The position numbers and the translations under genes were made by a program. A model generated the notes under the pieces. It made no database searches, had not been told where the DNA came from, and was given only the letters and a program-made list of their open reading frames with translations. A stretch of DNA of 7,057 nucleotides, taken from the NCBI GenBank assembly GCA_007134725.1, contig SLKF01000292.1, positions 1 to 7,057 on the forward strand, written 5' to 3'. The DNA comes from Clostridiales bacterium (lineage in GTDB: Bacteria; Bacillota; Clostridia; Peptostreptococcales; T1SED10-28). Shown one piece after another: positions 1 through 5,009 of the stretch (position 1 is its first letter; each line of letters starts with the position of its first letter).

Positions 1-2
1 AC

Positions 3-47
3 ACAGTAAAGATGTATTCAAAAATACTAAACGAGGTGGAGCACTAA
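3..47 (+). CDS. possible C-terminal tail of an upstream gene (partial)
   Basis: The first 47 bases are open in frame 3 and end in TAA at 45-47, giving a short tail that ends ...KILNEVEH. Frame 2 is also open from the edge to a TAG at 53-55, so the frame cannot be decided from this stretch alone. An intrinsic terminator 50 bases further on supports a + strand transcript ending here. The product cannot be recognised from so few residues. Confidence 0.3.
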   Translation, partial: TVKMYSKILNEVEH

Positions 48-98
48 ATAAATAGAAAGTATGTATTTATACATGGGTTATGCTGATTAATAGGAAGG

Positions 99-127
99 GC
101 TGAGGAGAATATCCTCAGCTTTTTTTT
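99..127 (+). terminator. Rho-independent terminator of the upstream transcript
   Basis: A perfect 8-bp stem, GCTGAGGA (99-106) with TCCTCAGC (112-119), closes a 5-base loop GAATA and is followed directly by eight Ts (120-127). This is a textbook intrinsic terminator on the + strand. It separates whatever gene lies left of the window from the small-protein/peptidase pair. Confidence 0.93.
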
Positions 128-334
128 ATGTTTCCGTAATCCGCTAAAAAGGCAAAATTATACAAAGGAAAAAATAGATTATTGTATTGCTGCTTTAGTG
201 ATTTAACCGTTGTTTATACAGTTATTGTCGGTCATCCTTCCATTTTTTGTGTGTATAGGAATGAAAATCGGGGTAATAATTATGTAAACATAAGATCGCA
301 ATTTTCTTCTTTAAAGTGTCTTCTCTGAGGATTG
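128..334. other. AT-rich intergenic region before the peptidase pair
   Basis: No convincing ORF or structured RNA is seen here. No -35/-10 pair with good sigma-A spacing stands out; the only promoter-like element noticed is the GTATA/GGTAATAAT pair near 253-280, listed separately. The transcript of the two downstream genes must start in this stretch or read through the terminator at 99-127. Confidence 0.5.
253..281 (+). promoter_or_regulatory. candidate alternative-sigma (SigF/SigB-like) promoter
   Basis: GTATA at 253-257 is followed after 14 bases by GGTAATAATT at 272-281. Family knowledge: forespore SigF promoters have a -35 near GYATA and a -10 near GGNNANANT about 15 bases later. The overlapping pair GTGTAT (251-256), N14, GGGTAA (271-276) also resembles the general-stress SigB pattern. 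Transcription would start near 287, leaving a leader of about 65 bases. The region is AT-rich, so chance matches are easy; this is a suggestion only. Confidence 0.25.
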
Positions 335-343
335 AAAGGAGGG
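335..343 (+). promoter_or_regulatory. ribosome binding site that fixes the start at 353
   Basis: AAAGGAGGG is a near-perfect Shine-Dalgarno sequence ending nine bases before the ATG at 353. It lies inside the coding stretch that a TTG start at 332 would give, so the TTG can be rejected as the start. Confidence 0.88.
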
Positions 344-352
344 TTCAGAAAC

Positions 353-580
353 ATGGATATCCAAGAGGTAAAGCTTAAGTATGAAGAGGATTTAATGCTG
401 CTCCCGAATGTGGTGGGTGTGGGTATTGGTGAAAAAGAAGGAAAAGCGGTCATAAAGGTCTTCGTCACCCGGAGAGTCCCGGAATCGTCTCTCAAAAACC
501 ACGAGGTGATTCCCGGGTCTTTGGAAGGCCATAAAGTGGTTGTGGAGGAAGTGGACACCCTTGAATCAGAAACCCTATAA
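353..580 (+). CDS. small protein: stand-alone N-terminal domain of the adjacent trypsin-like peptidase
   Basis: This 75-residue protein has no recognised enzymatic motif, signal peptide or membrane segment. What is visible is clear similarity to the N-terminal domain of the peptidase encoded 23 bases downstream. Residues 19-26 (NVVGVGIG) match peptidase residues 38-45 (NVVGMGVG). A beta-strand-like block ending in VT (38-39) matches the ILVT block, and IPGSL (53-57) matches IPGKL (78-82). The spacing is similar apart from an insertion of a few residues in the peptidase. An Asp/Glu-rich tail follows. The start is ATG 353 because of the strong ribosome site at 335-343. It is probably co-transcribed with the peptidase. 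A role as inhibitor, folding partner or substrate adaptor is conceivable, but this is inference; the function is unknown. Confidence 0.85.
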   Translation: MDIQEVKLKYEEDLMLLPNVVGVGIGEKEGKAVIKVFVTRRVPESSLKNHEVIPGSLEGHKVVVEEVDTLESETL

Positions 581-603
581 GAGTGGGAAAGGAGGCGTTG
601 TAA

Positions 604-1653
604 ATGAAGTATGATGAGAAGAAAATGGTGTTGACCCAGACGGATCTCAAGAAAGCCCAAAAAGCCTACGCTGATGCAGTGGATAAGTATCTTGAACCGG
701 AAAAGCAGCAAGCGAATGTCGTCGGGATGGGTGTCGGTGTCAAATGGAAAAAAGGAGTCCCCACCGGGGAACCGGCTTTGATCATTCTTGTTACTCAGAA
801 ACTGGAAAAAGACCAGATATCTCAGGAAGATATGATTCCCGGTAAGCTGGGAGAAATGCAGACCGATGTTTTGTCTATCGGTTTCCCCTATGCGGGAGGA
901 AGCGAATTGCAGGAGACCGGTGCCCAAAGACTTGTTGAGCGGGTCCGTCCTGCACAGGGAGGTTACAGCGTAGGTCACGAGGAGATCACCGCGGGAACTC
1001 TTGGTACCTGTGTTTACGATATTTTACCGGAAGGCACTGTCAGTCCCCCGGAACATGGTATTGGAATACCCTCTAAATATTACATCTTAAGTAATAATCA
1101 CGTCATCGCCAATAACAATGATGCAAATATCGGTGATCCGATTCTGCAACCGGGTCCTTTCGATGGAGGAATTAACCCTCAGGACCGTATTGCCCGTCTA
1201 AGCCGATTTGTCCCTATTATATTTGAACCCCCAATTCCCCGTGGCAAGCATCGAAACTTTGTGGATGCAGCCGTTGCTGAAGGAGAGTTCCACGACCTTA
1301 ATCGGGAGATTTATTGGTCCGGTCATGTAAAAGGCTGGCATCGGAGATCCGATGTAAAAGTGGGAATGATCGTGAAAAAGACCGGCCGTACAACGAATTT
1401 TACATCCGGTCGAATTACAGCCGTTAATGCTACCGTCGATGTAAATTTTGGAGGTGGAAGGGTTGCCCGGTTCAGAGATCAGATCATCACTACCAACATG
1501 TCTGCGGGAGGAGACTCAGGATCACTGGTAACCACCCTTGATAATGTGGCGGTAGGTCTTTTGTTTGCAGGATCCCCCACGGTAACCATCCTCAACCAGA
1601 TCGAGAATGTTCGAAGACTGTTGAGGGTTGAAGTTGCTGAAAAAGTTCTTTAA
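604..1653 (+). CDS. trypsin-like serine peptidase (Nal1-like/S1-type) with N-terminal NVVGxGxG domain
   Basis: The 349-residue product has two parts. Residues about 35-95 form the small domain shared with the preceding gene (NVVGMGVG at 38-45, IPG at 78-80). Residues about 125-345 look like a chymotrypsin-fold peptidase with the triad in the usual order: His166 in LSNNHVIA, Asp221 in FVDAAVA, Ser305 in GGDSGS. There is no N-terminal hydrophobic signal, so it is probably cytoplasmic or leaves the cell by another route. AAAGGAGG (588-595) precedes the ATG by eight bases. Proteins of this layout occur in Bacillota and are related to the catalytic part of plant NAL1; their bacterial substrates are not known to me. 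The intact triad argues for an active enzyme. The 23-base gap and strong ribosome sites suggest a two-gene operon. Confidence 0.88.
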   Translation: MKYDEKKMVLTQTDLKKAQKAYADAVDKYLEPEKQQANVVGMGVGVKWKKGVPTGEPALIILVTQKLEKDQISQEDMIPGKLGEMQTDVLSIGFPYAGGSELQETGAQRLVERVRPAQGGYSVGHEEITAGTLGTCVYDILPEGTVSPPEHGIGIPSKYYILSNNHVIANNNDANIGDPILQPGPFDGGINPQDRIARLSRFVPIIFEPPIPRGKHRNFVDAAVAEGEFHDLNREIYWSGHVKGWHRRSDVKVGMIVKKTGRTTNFTSGRITAVNATVDVNFGGGRVARFRDQIITTNMSAGGDSGSLVTTLDNVAVGLLFAGSPTVTILNQIENVRRLLRVEVAEKVL

Positions 1654-1685
1654 CGAGAATTTTATAGGACTCTTTTTCATATAAT

Positions 1686-1746
1686 GCAAGGGTTATCTTC
1701 GAAAAATAATCGAGCAAAATTTCTGACAATTCCCTTGCGATTTTTT
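1686..1746 (+). terminator. possible long-loop terminator after the peptidase gene
   Basis: GCAAGGG (1686-1692) can pair with CCCTTGC (1732-1738), followed by GA and six Ts (1741-1746). The 39-base loop is long for an intrinsic terminator, though a small inner pairing (CTTCGA with TCGAG) could shorten it. The T-run doubles as spacer of the tetR promoter and the right arm overlaps its -35. No better terminator for the peptidase transcript is seen before the next gene. Confidence 0.35.
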
Positions 1747-1763
1747 AACATTCCGATTATAAT
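1735..1763 (+). promoter_or_regulatory. sigma-A promoter of the galactoside operon
   Basis: TTGCGA (1735-1740) and a perfect TATAAT (1758-1763) are separated by exactly 17 bases, with a T-rich spacer. The predicted start is near 1770, giving a leader of about 90 bases before the regulator's ATG. A weaker pair, CTGACA (1723-1728) and TAACAT (1746-1751), also has 17-base spacing and could be a second overlapping start. No catabolite-responsive (cre) element was recognised nearby. Confidence 0.75.
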
Positions 1764-1799
1764 GGAAACTAGGAAACTGAAATAAGTTTCTTGGTTTCC
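1764..1799 (+). promoter_or_regulatory. palindromic operator at the start site, probably for the TetR regulator
   Basis: Arms GGAAACTAGGAAACT (1764-1778) and AGTTTCTTGGTTTCC (1785-1799) flank a 6-base centre, GAAATA. They match at 13 of 15 positions; the other two are T-G and G-T. Each arm itself holds two GAAAC units eight bases apart, giving four half-sites. The palindrome begins directly after the -10 and spans the predicted start, the usual position for a TetR-family repressor to block initiation. Because the regulator is the first gene, autoregulation is expected. The T-rich ATTTTCTTTT that follows leaves a terminator reading open, but most of the left arm would lie upstream of or at the start site. 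Confidence 0.7.
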
Positions 1800-1848
1800 A
1801 TTTTCTTTTGTACTTACAGCTTATGCCTATAAACCCAAATACGACAAT

Positions 1849-1854
1849 AAGGAG
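1849..1854 (+). promoter_or_regulatory. ribosome binding site that fixes the tetR start
   Basis: AAGGAG lies seven bases before ATG 1862. The coding frame stays open upstream to a TTG at 1808, but no Shine-Dalgarno precedes that TTG, and the extra 18 residues would precede a normal TetR N-terminus. Confidence 0.85.
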
Positions 1855-1861
1855 TTTGATC

Positions 1862-2455
1862 ATGGAGAAAAATCGGAGTCATGTAGAAATCGAGGTAAGG
1901 GAACGGTTGTTGGATGCGGCGCTGCTGGCCTTCAATGAAAAAGGGGCAAAGTTTACCCTGGATGACATCAGTAAGACCTTAAACATCAGCAAGAAGACCA
2001 TTTACACTGTGTTTTCGGGAAAGAAAGAACTGATCGGGGAAATGATCGATCAGGGGTTCCGGGAAGTCAAGGAAGAAGAACGCCGTATTGTGGAGGACCC
2101 ATTGCTCACCACGGTGGAAAAGATTCGAAAAATGGTGATTGTAATTCCCGATCGGTACCAGGCTTTGGATTTTCGAAAGTTCTCCACCCTTAAGGAAAGC
2201 TATCCCAAACTTTACAGAAGAATTGAAGACCATATTGAACAAGAATGGGAGATGACCATTGAACTCTTTGAAAAAGCCATGGAGGAAGGGGTTCTTCGAA
2301 AATTTCCCATTCCCATAGTAAAAACCATGATTGAGGCCTCCATGGAGCGGTTTCTTGAACGGGAAGATCAGGAAGTGTTTGACTATATAAAAGCCCTTGA
2401 GGCAATGATGGATATTATTATGAAGGGCATTGAAAAGGACGGTGGTGGCCAATGA
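1862..2455 (+). CDS. TetR/AcrR-family transcriptional regulator of the galactoside operon
   Basis: The 197-residue protein has the standard TetR layout. The N-terminal DNA-binding domain covers residues about 13-58: RERLLDAALLAFNEKG, then a helix-turn-helix around TLDDISKTLNISKKTIYTVF (32-51) and the GKKEL segment. An all-helical C-terminal ligand/dimer domain of ordinary length follows. It is the first gene of the operon, has its own sigma-A promoter and palindromic operator, and overlaps the transporter gene by four bases (ATGA). By context it should repress the operon until a galactoside or derived sugar binds, but the ligand cannot be read from the sequence. TetR-type control of a lac/gal operon is less usual than LacI, AraC or BglG types in Bacillota. 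An activator role cannot be excluded. Confidence 0.9.
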   Translation: MEKNRSHVEIEVRERLLDAALLAFNEKGAKFTLDDISKTLNISKKTIYTVFSGKKELIGEMIDQGFREVKEEERRIVEDPLLTTVEKIRKMVIVIPDRYQALDFRKFSTLKESYPKLYRRIEDHIEQEWEMTIELFEKAMEEGVLRKFPIPIVKTMIEASMERFLEREDQEVFDYIKALEAMMDIIMKGIEKDGGGQ

Positions 2456-3831
2456 TGAAGCTTACCTTGCGGGAGAAAACCTCCTACGGAGTCGGAGCAG
2501 TCAGTAAGGATCTGGTCTATTCCCTTGTTGCCAGTTTTCTTATGTATTACTACAATGCGGTGTTGGGAATCTCCGCTACCTTTATTGGAGTGCTGTTTAT
2601 GGTGGCCCGGCTGTTTGATGCTTTTAACGATCCAATTATGGGGGTGGTCATTGATAAGACGAAAAGTCGTTTTGGAAAGTTTCGACCCTGGTTGATGAGT
2701 GGAACCTTGCTTAACGCCATGGTGCTATACTTTATGTTTTCCATCCCTACCCATTTAACAGGAAATGAGTTGTTGATTTATGCATCCATCGCCTATATTA
2801 TTTGGGGGGTTACCTATACCATGATGGATATTCCCTACTGGTCCATGATCCCCTCTATTACCGAACACGGAAAGGATCGGGAAAACCTGGCGGTTATTGC
2901 AAGAAGCGCTGCGGGTTTAGGGTTTGCCATTCCTGTGGCCCTGACCATGCTCTTAGTCCCTATTCTTGGAGATGGAAACGAGCGCTTGGGATTCAGTCGT
3001 TTATCCGCCATTATTGCTGTGGTCTTTATTATCGGCATTACCATTACCAGCTTTAATGTAAAGGAAAAGGTCCGGTCCGGCCAGAAAAATCCTTCGGTAA
3101 AGGAAATGTTCTACGCCCTTATCCGAAACGATCAGGCCCTGGTAGTGGTGGCTGCCATTGTGGTATTTAATGCATCCTTGTATCTGACCAATCAGCTGGC
3201 CATTTATTTTTTCCGTTTTGATATTGGAAATGCCGCTTTATTCGGGATTTTCGGCACCATCGGAGGGGTGGCACAAATTACTTCCATGCTGTTTATTCCT
3301 GCTCTTAGGAAAAAGTTCAGTGCTAAGAATATCTTTATCGGAGGAATTTTCACTACGATTTTTGGTTACGGTGTACTTTTTATGTTGGGAACCCTAAACA
3401 TTACTAATATCGTTTTTTTAAGTGTGGCAGCGGTAATTATTTTCATCGGGTTTGGAATAGCCACGGTACTGACCACGGTGTTTCTTGCGAATTCTGTGGA
3501 TTACGGGGAATGGAAAAATCAGCACCGAACGGAAAGTGTGATCTTTTCCCTTCAAACCTTTGTAGTGAAACTCGCCTCCGCTTTTTCCGTGTTGATTGCA
3601 GGGGTAGGACTGGATCTGATCGGCCTGGATGTGGCTGCCCCAGTGCAAGCGGAATCCACCTTATTGGGGCTGCGTTTGATTATGGTGGTGCTCCCTATGA
3701 TCGGTCTTTTGATTTCCGTCCTGTTTTTTACGAAGTTTTATCGATTGTCCGAGGATAAGTTGGATGAAATCTCGAAGGATCTAAAAATTCGCAGAGAGGC
3801 GGAGATAGCCTTGAAGGGAGGGGAGCTTTGA
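2452..3831 (+). CDS. MelB-like cation:galactoside symporter (GPH family)
   Basis: The 459-residue, highly hydrophobic protein carries the hallmarks of the glycoside-pentoside-hexuronide:cation symporters (major facilitator fold, 12 helices expected). RLFDAFNDPIMG leads to DKTKSRFGKFRPW, followed by YTMMDIPYWS and NSVDYGEW. By recalled alignment to the melibiose carrier MelB, the cation-site residues are kept (Asp56, Asn59, Asp60, Thr123), as are sugar-site residues Asp20, Asp126, Trp130 and Arg151 and the lysine of FVVK (Lys373). Na+ or H+ coupling is therefore likely. There is no C-terminal PTS IIA domain, unlike streptococcal LacS. The start is ATG 2452 or 2455; 2452 gives an ATGA overlap with the regulator. 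The ribosome site (GGTGG, about 2441-2448) is weak, suggesting translational coupling. Context points to lactose or another beta-galactoside; melibiose or galactose remain possible. Confidence 0.9.
   Translation: MMKLTLREKTSYGVGAVSKDLVYSLVASFLMYYYNAVLGISATFIGVLFMVARLFDAFNDPIMGVVIDKTKSRFGKFRPWLMSGTLLNAMVLYFMFSIPTHLTGNELLIYASIAYIIWGVTYTMMDIPYWSMIPSITEHGKDRENLAVIARSAAGLGFAIPVALTMLLVPILGDGNERLGFSRLSAIIAVVFIIGITITSFNVKEKVRSGQKNPSVKEMFYALIRNDQALVVVAAIVVFNASLYLTNQLAIYFFRFDIGNAALFGIFGTIGGVAQITSMLFIPALRKKFSAKNIFIGGIFTTIFGYGVLFMLGTLNITNIVFLSVAAVIIFIGFGIATVLTTVFLANSVDYGEWKNQHRTESVIFSLQTFVVKLASAFSVLIAGVGLDLIGLDVAAPVQAESTLLGLRLIMVVLPMIGLLISVLFFTKFYRLSEDKLDEISKDLKIRREAEIALKGGEL
3816..3825 (+). promoter_or_regulatory. 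ribosome binding site of galK
   Basis: GGGAGGGGAG lies at the end of the transporter gene, five bases before ATG 3831. A TTG at 3828 is in frame just upstream, but the ATG is the normal start and has acceptable spacing. Confidence 0.75.
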
Positions 3832-5009
3832 TGAGAGAAGAAATGATAACGAAGTTTCAGGAGATTTTTGATGAGGCTCCCCAATACAAAAGCTTTGCTC
3901 CGGGGAGGGTAAACCTTATCGGAGAGCATACGGATTATACGGGTGGGTACGTCTTTCCCCTGGCTCTGGATATCGGCACTTATGCTCTGGGGAGAAAGCG
4001 AAGGGACCGGAAATTTCGCTTTTACTCCATGAATGAACCGGAAACGGGAATCATTGAAGTGGATAAAAATTGGAAGTACCGAGAAAAGGATGATTGGGCG
4101 AATTATCCGAAGGGAGTAGTCCATATTCTTAAAAGTAATGGCTACACTATGGACGAAGGCTTGGATATTCTCTTTTATGGAAATATCCCCCGGGGCGCGG
4201 GACTGTCCTCCTCGGCATCCATCGAACTGGCCACGGGGGTGCTCCTTGATGAAATGTACGGATTTCAGATTGAGCGGACAAAACTTGTTACTTACTGTCG
4301 GGAAGCGGAAAATACCTATGTGGGTGTCAACTGCGGGATTATGGATCAGTTTATCATCGGAATGGCAGAGAAAAATCGGGGGTTGTTGTTAAATACCAAA
4401 GACTTAACCTTCCAACAGGTTCCCCTTCCATTGAAGGATTATTCGATTCTCATTATCAACTCCATGATCCGGCGCAGTCTGTGGGATTCCGGCTACAACC
4501 GTTGCATTGAGGATGCCAAAAGGGGTGAGAAAATCCTGAAAGACCAAGGGATTTCAACCCTCACGGAACTTACCCCAAGGGATCGGCCTTTGGTGGAAAA
4601 ACACATCAAGGATCCCGGAATATATGGACGGATCAAACATATTATTACAGAAAACCACCGTACCCTGGAAGGGGTTAATTTACTAAAAAACGGGGATATT
4701 CAGGGTTTCGGGGAACTAATGCTGCAAAGTCATGAATCTCTGAAAAAGGATTTTCAAGTTTCCATTCCTCAGTTGGACACCTTGGTGGAAGATTCCATGA
4801 ACCTCGGCGCATTGGGGGCCAGAATGACCGGGGCAGGCTTTGGCGGGTGCATCGTAACCATTGTACCGAAGGTCGGTGTGGAAAAATTTAAGCGAGCAAT
4901 TATAAAGAACTACGAAAAGACCTATGGTCTTACTCCGGAGATTTACCTTGTAAACAGCAGTGACGGAGCAAAGTGTGAGAAAATCAATCGGGAGGTGAAC
5001 AGTCAATGA
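3831..5009 (+). CDS. galK: galactokinase
   Basis: The 392-residue enzyme phosphorylates alpha-D-galactose at C1 with ATP in the cytoplasm, the first committed Leloir step. All GHMP-kinase motifs are present: the galactokinase signature GRVNLIGEHTDYTGG (25-39, with Arg26, Glu32, Asp35), the ATP loop PRGAGLSSSAS (120-130), catalytic Asp172 in CGIMDQF, and RMTGAGFGGC near the C-terminus. Length matches the family (about 390). The gene overlaps the transporter by one base (TGATG) and galT by four (ATGA). One oddity is the usually well-kept S-x-YN-x-RR segment, which reads SGYNRCIE here: the sugar-contacting tyrosine (Tyr222) is kept but both arginines are replaced (Cys225, Ile226). With the other motifs intact, an active galactokinase is still the best call. 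Confidence 0.95.
   Translation: MREEMITKFQEIFDEAPQYKSFAPGRVNLIGEHTDYTGGYVFPLALDIGTYALGRKRRDRKFRFYSMNEPETGIIEVDKNWKYREKDDWANYPKGVVHILKSNGYTMDEGLDILFYGNIPRGAGLSSSASIELATGVLLDEMYGFQIERTKLVTYCREAENTYVGVNCGIMDQFIIGMAEKNRGLLLNTKDLTFQQVPLPLKDYSILIINSMIRRSLWDSGYNRCIEDAKRGEKILKDQGISTLTELTPRDRPLVEKHIKDPGIYGRIKHIITENHRTLEGVNLLKNGDIQGFGELMLQSHESLKKDFQVSIPQLDTLVEDSMNLGALGARMTGAGFGGCIVTIVPKVGVEKFKRAIIKNYEKTYGLTPEIYLVNSSDGAKCEKINREVNSQ
4990..4998 (+). promoter_or_regulatory. ribosome binding site of galT
   Basis: GGGAGGTGA, nearly the full anti-Shine-Dalgarno complement, ends seven bases before ATG 5006, inside the end of galK. It is the strongest ribosome site of the operon's internal junctions. Confidence 0.8.

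Noticed and set aside
61..74. Short palindrome ATGTAT-TT-ATACAT
   Set aside because: It is AT-only apart from one G and one C and has 6-base arms in AT-rich DNA, so it is expected by chance; no promoter beside it could be supported.
332..352. TTG start extending the small protein by seven residues
   Set aside because: The extension would translate the Shine-Dalgarno sequence itself (AAAGGAGGG), which is ideally placed for ATG 353.
280..978. 232-codon minus-strand open frame
   Set aside because: It lies antisense to the small protein and the peptidase N-terminus. Its translation is low-complexity (Ser/Phe/Leu/Thr-rich) without motifs, and the + strand genes have ribosome sites and homologous domains.
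1680..1685. TATAAT that could be another -10
   Set aside because: No -35-like hexamer lies 16-18 bases upstream (GAATTT at 17), whereas the pair at 1735-1763 is complete and better placed for the operon.
1808..1861. TTG start extending the TetR protein by 18 residues
   Set aside because: No ribosome site precedes it. AAGGAG lies seven bases before ATG 1862, which gives a normal TetR N-terminus.
1979..2452. 157-codon minus-strand open frame, and a nested one at 2190-2405
   Set aside because: Both are antisense to the TetR gene, rich in Phe/His/Asn as expected for a mirror of Lys/Glu codons, with no recognisable domain.
2802..3056. Alternate-frame + strand open frame; also those at 3510-3758, 4138-4392 and 5376-5609
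   Set aside because: They sit wholly inside genes with intact family motifs in another frame and have no ribosome site of their own.
3738..4124. Minus-strand open frame across the transporter/galK junction
   Set aside because: It is a shadow of two well-supported genes with no motif. The same applies to minus frames at 2550-2744, 2835-3044, 3418-3648, 4716-5006, 6048-6239, 6106-6486 and 6637-7026.
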